DNA from: Pandoraea norimbergensis
GTDB taxonomy: Bacteria; Pseudomonadota; Gammaproteobacteria; Burkholderiales; Burkholderiaceae
NCBI RefSeq assembly: GCF_001465545.3
Contig: NZ_CP013480.3
Span: 1,984,001-2,048,000, forward strand
Length of the DNA: 64,000 nucleotides
Direction: 5' to 3'
In this document: one piece after another, positions 1-9,057 of the stretch
Layout: every line of letters starts with the position of its first letter
Numbering within the stretch: position 1 is the stretch's first letter
Made by a program: the position numbers and the translations under genes
Notes under the pieces: model-generated
Databases searched by the model: none
What the model was told of the DNA's origin: nothing
What the model saw: only the letters and a program-made list of their open reading frames with translations

Positions 1-188
1 GCGAGAAACAGCACGCCAAAGAGCAGTAGCGACTCGTAGACCATCGACAACAGGCGGCGGCGCAGCGTCGGCACGGCGTAGCTGCCGCCATCGGGCGCGG
101 GCATGGCCGGCCCGGGGCGTGACTGGGCAGCGGAGGGGGCGCCGCGTGAGGCGGACGAGGGATCGCGGGTCGTAGCGGAGTCGGTCAT
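1..188 (-). CDS. RDD family membrane protein, N-terminal part (cut by window edge)
   Basis: The reading frame starts at the ATG at 188 on the minus strand and runs off the left edge. The first 35 or so residues are polar and rich in Ser, Ala and Pro; then comes a basic stretch and a hydrophobic segment (PTLRRRLLSMVYESLLLFGV), which is how RDD proteins begin, with the family Arg at the first membrane helix. RDD proteins are multi-helix inner-membrane proteins of mostly unknown or ion-transport function. It lies downstream of the DUF3106 gene in the same direction and is probably the last gene of the sigma-factor operon. The family call rests on the N-terminus and on the known neighbourhood in Burkholderiaceae. 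Confidence 0.6.
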   Translation of the reverse strand, partial: MTDSATTRDPSSASRGAPSAAQSRPGPAMPAPDGGSYAVPTLRRRLLSMVYESLLLFGVLFL

Positions 189-292
189 CGCAGCGTGGTC
201 TGAGGTCTTATTGTCGGGTGCGCCGGTCGTGGCACGCCCGCACTGGGCAATGCGTCGCCCATTATGCGGAAGATTGCCGTGATGGGCCAGCC

Positions 293-328
293 AACGGGTT
301 AAACGGGCTAAACGGGTTAAACGGGTTA
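293..328. repeat. Four copies of a 9-bp tandem repeat (AACGGGTTA)
   Basis: Four consecutive nine-base units are present: AACGGGTTA, AACGGGCTA, AACGGGTTA, AACGGGTTA. They lie in the gap between the RDD gene and the DUF3106 gene. No gene covers them on the minus strand, where the operon runs. The second unit has one C-for-T change. Confidence 0.85.
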
Positions 329-402
329 TGCGTGGGCGCGCCTCAATGCAAAACGGCCGCCCGGAGGCGGCCGTCTGATGACGCGTTGGCAAGACCAAGC
401 GA

Positions 403-1305
403 TCAGTTGTGGTGGTACAGATCCGAGTTGAAGACGGCGTCGCCGCGATCGTTGACCGAATTGCCGTTCGCGCTCGCAGCACTGGCGGCGGCAGCGGTGC
501 CACTTGCGGCAGCGGCCGAGGCGCTCTGGCCCGTGCCCGGTGCGGCTGCCGGTGACGACGCGCCGCCCGGCGTGGACGGGCCCGGTACCGGCAGGCTGCC
601 GTTCTTGCCGGTGGTGCCGGCATCCTTGCGATGCACCGCGGCGTACGGATTCTTGACGCCTGTGCGGCCCGACGGCGGCGCGCTTACCACGTTGGGACGG
701 TTGGACTGCTTCTTGTCGTCCGCGGCCAGACGCTTCTTCTGATCGTCGGTCAGTTGCTGATACTGCTGCCAGACCTGCGCCTTACGGTCCGGCGGCAATG
801 TCTTGGCGTTCTGATAGCTTTCGCGCGCCAGTTGGCGTTGCTCGGGCGTCAGGCGCACCCAGTCGGCCATGCGGTCGTGCAGGCGTTTGCGGCCTTCCGG
901 CGAGAGCGTATCGAAGCGTTTGGCGATTTCGACCCACTTTTCGCGCTGGCGATCGCTCATGCGATTCCAGTCCTGTGCAAGCGGCGACAGGGCTTCGCGC
1001 TGGGCAGGCGTGAGTTTGGCCCAGTAACCACCGGGCGACGGCAGGGCGGCTGCCGGAGCGCTGGCAGCGGTGCCAGAGAGGCTGCCGACGGCTGCACTGG
1101 CGACACCGGGCACGCCCGATGCTGCCGAGGCACCCGATGCATTGGCATCGGCGACGACCGGCGGTGCGTCGGAGATCGGCTCAGGGGCTTGCGAGCGGCG
1201 CAGCGCTGCCGTGCCGGCGAGCGCGGCCACGATAAGCGCGGCGACCAGAAAAAGTACGTTGCGTCGCGTCACAGGGCGGTCTTGGAGGGTGGGACTACTG
1301 GGCAC
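403..1305 (-). CDS. DUF3106 protein: membrane-anchored periplasmic helical-repeat protein
   Basis: 300 residues from a GTG start at 1305, which overlaps the end of the DUF3619 gene by 11 bases. A basic N-terminus precedes one hydrophobic helix (about 16-36), then an Ala/Ser/Gly linker (about 40-92), a helical core (about 98-195) and a low-complexity Ala/Gly/Ser tail. The core is made of 18-residue units that begin LTPAQ (98), MSDRQ (116), LSPEG (134), LTPEQ (152) and LPPDR (170), with LTDDQ at 185. The topology predicts that the core is in the periplasm. The L-[ST]-x-x-Q starts recall the LTxxQ motif of CpxP/Spy-type envelope sensors; that link is my inference. It is translationally coupled to DUF3619 and the sigma factor. 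Confidence 0.8.
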   Translation of the reverse strand: MPSSPTLQDRPVTRRNVLFLVAALIVAALAGTAALRRSQAPEPISDAPPVVADANASGASAASGVPGVASAAVGSLSGTAASAPAAALPSPGGYWAKLTPAQREALSPLAQDWNRMSDRQREKWVEIAKRFDTLSPEGRKRLHDRMADWVRLTPEQRQLARESYQNAKTLPPDRKAQVWQQYQQLTDDQKKRLAADDKKQSNRPNVVSAPPSGRTGVKNPYAAVHRKDAGTTGKNGSLPVPGPSTPGGASSPAAAPGTGQSASAAAASGTAAAASAASANGNSVNDRGDAVFNSDLYHHN

Positions 1306-1726
1306 GCTTCAGATAGGCGTTGAAACCGTGATCGGCGTAAGCCGACAGCGGCAGTTCGTCGCTGAGTACTGCGGCATCGATGTCCGCAAGGTCCTGAATG
1401 TGTTGCTGATGTTCCCAGTAGGCGATACCCGCCAGACCGATCACCAATGCGGCGAGCGGCCAGAGCAAGCCCAGACGGCCCAGTTTGTCGAATGCGCGGC
1501 GCGGCCCGCCGATTTCCGGCGTACCTCCCACGGCACCGACACCTGCGAGCACCAGCGCCGGTTGCACAACGGCCACCGGTTCGGGCTTCTTGCGCGCAAG
1601 CGCTTCCTGGCGTGCAGCCGCCAACCGGGCCGCAATATTCGGCGACGGTGCGTCGGACGCTTCGTCAAGCAGCAGTCGCACGCGATGTGCGAAGCGAATT
1701 TCCCTCGTTTCCAGATCGTGACTCAT
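1295..1726 (-). CDS. DUF3619 protein, one-helix membrane protein, possible anti-sigma factor
   Basis: 143 residues. The ATG at 1726 is preferred to an upstream frame extension because it forms an ATGA overlap with the stop codon of the sigma-factor gene (TGA at 1725-1723). The N-terminal 80 or so residues are soluble and charged (RLLLDEA, IAARLAAARQEAL), one hydrophobic helix follows at about 87-104 (LLWPLAALVIGLAGIAYW), and some 38 residues lie beyond it. A cytoplasmic domain, one helix and a short periplasmic tail, placed directly after an ECF sigma gene, is the layout of many anti-sigma factors. No zinc-binding HxxxCxxC motif is visible. The anti-sigma role is an inference from layout and position only. 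Confidence 0.75.
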   Translation of the reverse strand: MSHDLETREIRFAHRVRLLLDEASDAPSPNIAARLAAARQEALARKKPEPVAVVQPALVLAGVGAVGGTPEIGGPRRAFDKLGRLGLLWPLAALVIGLAGIAYWEHQQHIQDLADIDAAVLSDELPLSAYADHGFNAYLKRAQ

Positions 1727-2295
1727 AACCTGATCCCTTTTGCCTTCAACGCTGCCGCCAGCGCGTGTGTGGCGCGTGAGCAGTGCGTCTTGACGCTGCC
1801 TTCCGAGCACCCCATCGTGGCAGCGGTCTCGGCAACGTCCATGTCCTCCCAGTAACGCATGAGGAAGGCTTCTCGTTGACGTGCAGGTAGCTTCTGTATC
1901 TCGGATTCAATAATGGAGAGGATTTCCGCCCGTGAAACCTGGTCCTCGCTGCTCTCGGTCTGTACTGACCCATCCTGTGAGAGCAAGGTTTCCAGCGGAT
2001 CGTAATCGTCGCGGTCGTCGTCGGCGGCGCCCCCGAGATTCGAGAATAGCGTCACCCAGGTGTTGCGCACCTTTTGACGCCGGAAATAGTCGTGAATCGT
2101 GTTTTGCAGAATGCGCGTGAAGAGCAGCGGCAGGTCGGCCGGCGGCTTGTCGCCGTACTTCTCGGCGAGGCGGATCATCGCATCCTGAACGATATCGAGG
2201 GCGGCCTCGTCGTCACGAACGGCATAGACGGCCTGCTTGAAGGCGCGCCGTTCGATGCCCGCGAGAAAATCCGCCAGTTCCTTGTCAGATGCCAT
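1723..2295 (-). CDS. ECF-type RNA polymerase sigma factor
   Basis: 190 residues, the usual size of an extracytoplasmic-function sigma factor. Region 2 spans about residues 15-80 (EAALDIVQDAMIRLAEKYG through TIHDYFRRQK) and region 4 about 130-180, ending in a helix-turn-helix (MDVAETAATMGCSEGSVKTH). Regions 1.1 and 3 are absent, as expected. The two are joined by an acidic linker rich in Asp. It is the first gene of a minus-strand operon with DUF3619, DUF3106 and RDD genes, the first pair overlapping by ATGA, so the partners are made together. Its target promoters cannot be read from this window; I saw no convincing ECF promoter directly upstream. Confidence 0.9.
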   Translation of the reverse strand: MASDKELADFLAGIERRAFKQAVYAVRDDEAALDIVQDAMIRLAEKYGDKPPADLPLLFTRILQNTIHDYFRRQKVRNTWVTLFSNLGGAADDDRDDYDPLETLLSQDGSVQTESSEDQVSRAEILSIIESEIQKLPARQREAFLMRYWEDMDVAETAATMGCSEGSVKTHCSRATHALAAALKAKGIRL

Positions 2296-2742
2296 CCGGT
2301 GGGGTGCACGCAGCGTTGCCCGCTGCGCCTTTGAAATGCCGTGTAAGCGTAAAGATTACGTAAAGATCGCGTAGTCGGTGCGGATGCTACCAAAAACGCG
2401 CGCCCATGTAACCGCTTTTCACCGCGTGTGCTTCATTGCCACACGTAATGATTCGAAAGGCTTCCTATCGTGTAAGGATTGTGCACCAGCATGGGGCGCA
2501 ATAGCGCATGGTGTGGGAATGTTGCGAAGCGGACTTCGCAATCATGCTGCAAATGCATAAACCTGCTTGACCATTTTGCTGCAAACCAGTAAATTTGCCA
2601 GTTCGCAATATCTGTGATTGTCTCAATATCGGCACGCTTAAAAGGTGTGTCCATCATTTAGACGCGCAGCTTGAGCCCGGACCATAAGTTCGCGGGGAGA
2701 GCACCCGATCAAAATTTTTGCCGAAACTTTGAAAGGTCGACA
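2296..2742. other. Intergenic region between the divergent sigma-factor operon and ilvB
   Basis: About 450 bases without a supported gene. It must hold the promoters of both operons and is more AT-rich than its surroundings. A perfect 8-bp inverted repeat (TTGCGAAG, loop CGGA, at 2522-2541) sits about 25 bases before the likely ilv promoter. A GTG-started 15-codon frame at 2614-2661 is discussed under findings. Confidence 0.6.
2567..2595 (+). promoter_or_regulatory. Candidate sigma-70 promoter of ilvBHC
   Basis: TTGACC (2567-2572) and TAAATT (2590-2595) are separated by exactly 17 bases. The -35 box matches the consensus in five of six places, the -10 box in four of six. This predicts a start near 2602 and a leader of about 140 bases before ilvB. 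Confidence 0.4.
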
Positions 2743-4512
2743 ATGAACATGCCAAGCGCGGAATTCTCCGAGGCGGAAGCAACTCGCCATCAAAACACTT
2801 CCGAAGACATGATTGGCGCCGAGATTCTCGTGCGCTCGCTTCAGGAAGAGGGTGTCGAACATCTGTGGGGTTACCCCGGTGGTTCGGTGCTCTACATCTA
2901 CGACGAACTCTACAAGCAGGACAAGATCCAGCACATCCTGGTTCGCCATGAGCAAGCTGCCGTGCATGCGGCCGACGCTTATTCGCGTTCCACCGACAAA
3001 GTCGGCGTGTGCCTCGTGACGTCTGGCCCCGGCGTGACCAATGCGGTCACCGGTATTGCCACGGCGTACATGGATTCGATCCCGCTCGTGATCATTACCG
3101 GGCAGGTGCCCACGGCCGCCATCGGTCTGGACGCCTTCCAGGAATGCGACACGGTCGGTATTACCCGTCCGTGCGTCAAGCACAACTTCCTCGTGAAGGA
3201 CGTGCGCGACCTCGCCGCCACCATCAAGAAAGCCTTCTATATCGCCAAGACCGGCCGTCCCGGCCCGGTGCTGATCGATATTCCGAAGGACGTGTCGAAG
3301 GCACGCTGCCGCTTCGAGTATCCGAAGTCGGTGTCGCTGCGCTCGTACAACCCGGTCACGAAGGGCCACTCGGGCCAGATCCGCAAGGCGATGAGCCTGC
3401 TGCTCTCGGCCAAGCGTCCCTATATCTATACCGGCGGCGGCATCATCCTGGCCGATGCATCGAAGGAACTGAACCAGTTCTGCGACCTGCTCGGCTATCC
3501 GGTGACCAACACGCTCATGGGCCTGGGCGGGTATCGCGCAAGCGATCCCAAGTTCCTCGGCATGCTGGGCATGCACGGCACGTACGAAGCCAACATGGCC
3601 ATGCAGCACTGCGACGTGCTCATCGCCATCGGTGCGCGCTTCGACGACCGCGTGATCGGTAACCCGGAACACTTCACCTCGACGGCACGCAAGATCATTC
3701 ACATCGATATCGACCCGTCGTCGATTTCGAAGCGTGTGAAGGTCGACATCCCGATCGTCGGCGACGTGAAGGAAGTGCTGCGCGAAATGATCGAGAACCT
3801 GCAAACGGCCGAACATGGCCCGGACACCGGGGCGCTGGCCGACTGGTGGAAGCAGATCGAGGAGTGGCGCTCGCGCGACTGCCTCGCGTTCGATCGCGAG
3901 AGCGAAATCATCAAGCCGCAGCATGTGGTCGAAACCTACTGGAAGCTCACCGAAGGCGATGCCTTCGTGTGCTCGGACGTGGGTCAGCACCAGATGTGGG
4001 CCGCGCAGTACTACCGGTTCAACAAGCCGCGCCGCTGGATCAACTCCGGTGGTCTGGGCACGATGGGCTTCGGCCTGCCGGCGGCCATGGGCGTGAAGAT
4101 GGCGCATCCGGATGCTGAGGTCGCCTGTATTACCGGCGAAGGCTCGATCCAGATGTGCATTCAGGAACTCTCGACGTGCCTGCAATACCGCACGCCGATC
4201 AAGATTCTGTCGCTCAACAACCGCTATCTGGGCATGGTTCGTCAGTGGCAGCAGATCGAATACAGCAAGCGTTATTCCAGTTCGTACATGGATGCGCTGC
4301 CGGACTTCGTGAAGCTCGCCGAGGCCTACGGTCACGTGGGCATGCGCATCGAGAAGTCGTCGGACGTTGAGCCGGCACTGCGCGAAGCGTTGCGCCTGAA
4401 GGACCGCACGGTATTCATGGATTTCCAAACGGATCCCACCGAGAACGTCTGGCCGATGGTTCAGGCCGGCAAGGGCATCAGCGAGATGCTGCTGGGTTCG
4501 GAAGATCTGTAA
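2743..4512 (+). CDS. ilvB: Acetolactate synthase, large (catalytic) subunit
   Basis: 589 residues from the ATG at 2743, preceded by GAAAGG; the frame is open further upstream but with no good start. This ThDP enzyme joins two pyruvates to acetolactate, or pyruvate and 2-ketobutyrate to acetohydroxybutyrate, for valine, leucine and isoleucine. The N-terminal domain has the catalytic Glu in HEQAAVHAADAY; the C-terminal ThDP motif starts GEGS (the family usually has GDGS) and ends in the expected Asn pair (SLNNRYLGMVRQW). The subunit-type gene order ilvB-ilvH-ilvC is kept, with ilvH starting 87 bases downstream. Feedback by valine would come through IlvH. Confidence 0.97.
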   Translation: MNMPSAEFSEAEATRHQNTSEDMIGAEILVRSLQEEGVEHLWGYPGGSVLYIYDELYKQDKIQHILVRHEQAAVHAADAYSRSTDKVGVCLVTSGPGVTNAVTGIATAYMDSIPLVIITGQVPTAAIGLDAFQECDTVGITRPCVKHNFLVKDVRDLAATIKKAFYIAKTGRPGPVLIDIPKDVSKARCRFEYPKSVSLRSYNPVTKGHSGQIRKAMSLLLSAKRPYIYTGGGIILADASKELNQFCDLLGYPVTNTLMGLGGYRASDPKFLGMLGMHGTYEANMAMQHCDVLIAIGARFDDRVIGNPEHFTSTARKIIHIDIDPSSISKRVKVDIPIVGDVKEVLREMIENLQTAEHGPDTGALADWWKQIEEWRSRDCLAFDRESEIIKPQHVVETYWKLTEGDAFVCSDVGQHQMWAAQYYRFNKPRRWINSGGLGTMGFGLPAAMGVKMAHPDAEVACITGEGSIQMCIQELSTCLQYRTPIKILSLNNRYLGMVRQWQQIEYSKRYSSSYMDALPDFVKLAEAYGHVGMRIEKSSDVEPALREALRLKDRTVFMDFQTDPTENVWPMVQAGKGISEMLLGSEDL

Positions 4513-4599
4513 CAAGGCGCTTGCGCGCCGCAGTGCGAACGGCCAAGGCCAGTGCACGGGCGCAGCGAACCCACAAAATTGGACAATCCGGGATACACC

Positions 4600-5091
4600 A
4601 TGAGGCACATTATTTCTGTTTTGCTCGAGAACGAGCCGGGCGCGCTGTCGCGCGTTGTCGGCCTCTTCTCCGCACGTGGCTACAATATCGAGACCTTGAC
4701 CGTCGCGCCGACCGAAGATCGTTCGCTCTCGCGCATGACGGTGGTCACGACGGGCTCCGACGATGTCATCGAGCAGATCACCAAGCACCTGAACCGACTG
4801 ATCGAAGTGGTGAAGGTGGTCGATCTGACCGAAGGCGCACATATCGAGCGTGAGCTGATGCTCATCAAGGTGCGCGCCGTGGGCAAGGAGCGCGAAGAGA
4901 TGAAGCGGATGTCGGATATTTTCCGCGGCCGCATCATTGACGTAACTGAAAAGACCTACACGATCGAACTCACGGGCAACTCGTCGAAACTCGACGCGTT
5001 CATCGAAGGGCTCGATCGCACGGCGATTCTTGAGACGGTACGTACCGGCGGCTCGGGAATTGGTCGCGGTGAGCGCATCCTGAAGGTCTGA
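4600..5091 (+). CDS. ilvH: Acetolactate synthase, small (regulatory) subunit
   Basis: 163 residues, the normal length for IlvH/IlvN. The start MRHIISVLLENEPG at 4600 matches the conserved N-terminus; an upstream extension to 4552 is out of family. Residues 1-75 form the valine-binding ACT domain (NEPGALSRVVGLFSARGYNIETL), and the second half is the ALS_ss C-terminal domain (LIKVRA to the end). It activates the IlvB subunit and gives valine feedback inhibition. It lies between ilvB and ilvC on the same strand. Confidence 0.97.
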   Translation: MRHIISVLLENEPGALSRVVGLFSARGYNIETLTVAPTEDRSLSRMTVVTTGSDDVIEQITKHLNRLIEVVKVVDLTEGAHIERELMLIKVRAVGKEREEMKRMSDIFRGRIIDVTEKTYTIELTGNSSKLDAFIEGLDRTAILETVRTGGSGIGRGERILKV

Positions 5092-5098
5092 CCGGTAA

Positions 5099-6187
<1,089 letters not shown>

Positions 6188-6216
6188 GTACGAACGACGA
6201 CGTCGCGGTTCAGGCC

Positions 6217-6243
6217 GTTTCAGTCGTTTCAGTCGTTTCATTC
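6217..6243. repeat. Three copies of a 9-bp repeat (GTTTCAGTC) after ilvC
   Basis: Units GTTTCAGTC, GTTTCAGTC and GTTTCATTC follow each other between the ilvC stop and its terminator. They are non-coding on the operon strand. Confidence 0.8.
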
Positions 6244-6250
6244 GTATTCG

Positions 6251-6300
6251 CCGTCCGCCGTGCCGTGGCCTCCGCCGCGGCCCGGCGGACGGTTTTTTTT
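6251..6300 (+). terminator. Intrinsic terminator of ilvBHC
   Basis: A perfect 10-bp GC stem (CCGTCCGCCG at 6251-6260 with its complement at 6283-6292) is followed at once by eight T residues. Confidence 0.92.
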
Positions 6301-6353
6301 GTGACGTGGGCGTGTCAGATGGCGAAAAAGTGTCGTCTCGTCCCGCGCATTGC

Positions 6354-6359
6354 TACAAT
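6354..6359 (+). promoter_or_regulatory. Likely -10 box of the psd promoter
   Basis: TACAAT lies about 78 bases before psd and directly after the ilvC terminator, so psd needs its own promoter here. The region 17-18 bases upstream (TGTCGT) is a poor -35 box. Confidence 0.4.
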
Positions 6360-6436
6360 GCCGCCACGCCACGGTTTGGCCCAAAGCAGGCCGACCCGCT
6401 CACTCAACCGTTTTCCCAAGGACGCGAGTCAATCGC

Positions 6437-7072
6437 ATGAATTATCCTCACCCGATCATCGCCCGCGAGGGCTGGCCCTTCCTGGGCATCGCCGTCGCCG
6501 TCGCGCTTGTCGTGCACTTTCTGGCAGGCGTGTTGTGGGCCGCGCCGTTCTGGGTGATCGCCCTGTTCGTGCTGCAATTCTTCCGCGATCCGCCGCGTCA
6601 GGTGCCGCAGCAGGCAGGCGCCGTGCTTTCGCCGGCCGACGGCCGCATCGTCGCCATCGAAACCACGCAGGACCCCTATGCGGGCCGTGAAGCGCTGAAG
6701 ATCAGCGTGTTCATGAATGTTTTCAACGTTCACTCGAATCGTGCCCCGGTTGACGGCACGGTGACCAAGGTGGAATATTTCCCGGGGCGTTTCTTCAACG
6801 CCGATCTCGACAAGGCGTCGCTTGAGAACGAGCGCAATGCGCTGGTGATCGACGTGGGCGGTCAGATCGTTACGAGCGTGCAAGTCGCCGGCCTGATCGC
6901 GCGCCGCATTCTCTGCTACGTGAAGCCGGGCGAGACGCTCACGCGCGGCCAGCGTTACGGTTTCATCCGTTTCGGTTCGCGTGTCGACGTGTACCTGCCG
7001 CTGGGCTCGCGTCCGCGCGTGGCCATCGGCGACAAGGTGTCGGCCACCTCGACGATCCTCGCCGAACTGTGA
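6437..7072 (+). CDS. psd: Phosphatidylserine decarboxylase proenzyme
   Basis: 211 residues, the short form of the enzyme. It decarboxylates phosphatidylserine to phosphatidylethanolamine at the inner membrane. One or two hydrophobic segments lie at about 15-48; the self-cleavage site is Gly180-Ser181 in [11 protein letters not shown], where the Ser becomes the pyruvoyl group. The ATG at 6437 has CAAGGAC upstream and gives the family N-terminus; the longer frame from 6350 has no support. pssA, which makes its substrate, follows 182 bases downstream. Confidence 0.95.
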   Translation: MNYPHPIIAREGWPFLGIAVAVALVVHFLAGVLWAAPFWVIALFVLQFFRDPPRQVPQQAGAVLSPADGRIVAIETTQDPYAGREALKISVFMNVFNVHSNRAPVDGTVTKVEYFPGRFFNADLDKASLENERNALVIDVGGQIVTSVQVAGLIARRILCYVKPGETLTRGQRYGFIRFGSRVDVYLPLGSRPRVAIGDKVSATSTILAEL

Positions 7073-7254
7073 TCGGCACGGTTTGAACAAGCCGGGCCGG
7101 GCGGGGTGATGCTAATTTTTGTGAAATTAGGTGCGTCACCCTGCCGCGGCCTGCAACTGCTTTCGCTTCTCGCGTTCCAATAGCGGTGATCCGTCGCGGA
7201 ATTAGGGTGAACAGACCCTGATCCGCAGCCTTTAGCATCGTCAAGGAGGTTCAG

Positions 7255-8133
7255 ATGCCGGAAAACCATCGCGGCCGCTTGCGCAACAATGTCAGACACC
7301 TTTCTCCGTTTGGCCGTCATAAAAACCCTTCCGCGGACGCATCGATGAACGAAGACCACGACCAGGTTGTGGACGAAGAGCTGCCGGTACGCCCGCGCAG
7401 CCGCGGTATTTACCTGTTGCCGAACGCCTTTACGACGGCGGCGCTGTTCTGTGGCTTCTTTGCCATCGTGCAGGCCATGAACGACCGTTTCGAACAGGCC
7501 GCTATCGCCATCTTTTTCGCCATGGTGCTCGATGGCATGGACGGGCGCGTAGCCCGCATGACCAACACCCAGAGCGCGTTTGGCGAGCAATACGATTCGC
7601 TTTCCGACATGACGTCGTTCGGCGTGGCGCCGGCGCTGGTCATGTACGAATGGATTCTCCACGAGATCGGCAAATGGGGCTGGCTCGCGGCATTCGTCTA
7701 TGTGGCCGGTGCGGCGCTGCGTCTGGCGCGCTTTAACGCGAACATCGGCGTGGTCGACAAGCGCTTCTTCCAAGGTCTGGCCAGTCCGGCGGCGGCGGCG
7801 CTCATTGCCGGGTTCGTCTGGATCACGATCGACAACAAGCTGCCCGTGAACGTGTTCTGGATGCCCTGGGTGGCGTTCGGTCTGACGATCTACGCCGGGA
7901 TGTCGATGGTCTCGAATGCACCGTTCTACAGCGGCAAGGCGCTCGATGTGCGTCAGCGCGTGTCGTTCGGGGTGGTGCTGCTGTTTATGGTCGGCTTCAT
8001 TCTAGTGTCGTCCGACCCGCCGCTAGTGCTGTTCGGCATGTTCTGCCTGTACAGCATTTCGGGCTACGTGCTGTGGGTCATCCGCTTCGTGAAGGGCCGC
8101 CGCCAGCGGATCTTCGGTGAGGTGGACGAGTAA
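7255..8133 (+). CDS. pssA: CDP-diacylglycerol-serine O-phosphatidyltransferase
   Basis: 292 residues. It makes phosphatidylserine from CDP-diacylglycerol and serine, the step before Psd. The CDP-alcohol phosphotransferase signature is complete: D93, D96-G97, A100-R101, G110, D114, D118 with the standard spacing. About 50 polar residues precede the first of several membrane helices. The start at 7255 is fixed by a very strong ribosome site (AAGGAGG). It probably shares a transcript with psd and ends at a hairpin 20 bases after the stop. Confidence 0.96.
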   Translation: MPENHRGRLRNNVRHLSPFGRHKNPSADASMNEDHDQVVDEELPVRPRSRGIYLLPNAFTTAALFCGFFAIVQAMNDRFEQAAIAIFFAMVLDGMDGRVARMTNTQSAFGEQYDSLSDMTSFGVAPALVMYEWILHEIGKWGWLAAFVYVAGAALRLARFNANIGVVDKRFFQGLASPAAAALIAGFVWITIDNKLPVNVFWMPWVAFGLTIYAGMSMVSNAPFYSGKALDVRQRVSFGVVLLFMVGFILVSSDPPLVLFGMFCLYSISGYVLWVIRFVKGRRQRIFGEVDE

Positions 8134-8152
8134 AAGCGCGGTTGAATCACAT

Positions 8153-8176
8153 AAGGGGCGTCCGGGGACGCCCCTT
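8153..8176 (+). terminator. Hairpin after pssA
   Basis: AAGGGGCGTCC and its exact complement are separated by two bases. The T run is short, so termination may be partial. Confidence 0.6.
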
Positions 8177-8356
8177 GTCACATCTGCCTGTCAGTATTGT
8201 CAGGTGAACCTGCATGGCGATGCTGTAGTCTAGTGAACTGTTGTCTTGCGAGCGCAGGCTCCGAAGTACCCCCTCGGCGCGGACACCTCCCGGTCAATCA
8301 TGGCTGGGCCCGGTTTCGGCGCCGTTTCCGTAGTTCTACGTGACGAAGGAGAAATC

Positions 8357-8842
8357 ATGGGCATTCTGGACTTCGTGAAGGAAGCCGGTCAGGCACTGTT
8401 GGGCAGCAAGGCGCAAGCCGCCGAGCCGCCCCCGCCTGGCCCCGATGCGGACGCCGCCAACCGGACGGCCGCCGAGGCCATCGAGAACTACATCAAGACG
8501 CAGAACCTCGATGCCACGGGCCTGACCGTGACCTTCGACGGCGCATCGCGCACCGTGACGGTGTTCGGCGTGGCGGCCGATCAGGCGACCAAGGAAAAGA
8601 TTCTGCTTTGCTGCGGCAACGTGAAGGGGGTCGCGCAGGTCGACGACAAGATGTCGGTGTCGACGGCGTCTGCCGAGGCGACTTATCACACCGTCGAGAG
8701 TGGCGACACGCTCTCAGCCATCTCGAAGAAGGTCTACGGCGACGCCAACAAGTACAACGTCATCTTCGAGGCGAACAAGCCGATGCTTTCCAGCCCGGAC
8801 AAGATCTACCCGGGGCAGGTGCTGCGCATTCCGCCGGCCTGA
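8357..8842 (+). CDS. LysM/BON protein, Kbp (YgaU) homologue
   Basis: 161 residues from the ATG at 8357, with GAAGGAG in front. The N-terminus MGILDFVKEAGQ matches the Kbp family; a BON domain covers about 33-101 and a LysM domain about 110-159 (YHTVESGDTLSAISKKVYGD ... IYPGQVLRIP). In E. coli, Kbp is a cytoplasmic potassium-binding protein, and this protein likewise lacks a signal peptide. It is a single-gene unit with its own terminator. The function is taken from the family. Confidence 0.88.
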   Translation: MGILDFVKEAGQALLGSKAQAAEPPPPGPDADAANRTAAEAIENYIKTQNLDATGLTVTFDGASRTVTVFGVAADQATKEKILLCCGNVKGVAQVDDKMSVSTASAEATYHTVESGDTLSAISKKVYGDANKYNVIFEANKPMLSSPDKIYPGQVLRIPPA

Positions 8843-8870
8843 CATAGTGGTATTCGTCTCCTGTTGAGAC

Positions 8871-8911
8871 AAAACGGCCCGGCAATTGTGAATTGACCGG
8901 GCCGTTTTTTT
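8871..8911 (+). terminator. Intrinsic terminator of the LysM gene
   Basis: The stem AACGGCCCGG pairs with CCGGGCCGTT around a 14-base loop, followed by seven T residues. Confidence 0.93.
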
Positions 8912-9057
8912 GGGCAATGATTTCGCACCGCTATCGCCACGCAGCCCGCCGTCTCCCGACCGGCCCCGCCCGCGCGCGCCGCTTGCCACCCGGGCAAGCG
9001 TGACGACAAGACGCCAAGAACAAACCAAACCCTACGAGATCCCCACAGGAGTAAGTC

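Noticed and set aside
8918..9004. A 28-codon frame in the leuA leader as a leucine attenuator
   Set aside because: It has only two Leu codons, and the following hairpin (8980-9000) has no T run, so there is no attenuation design.
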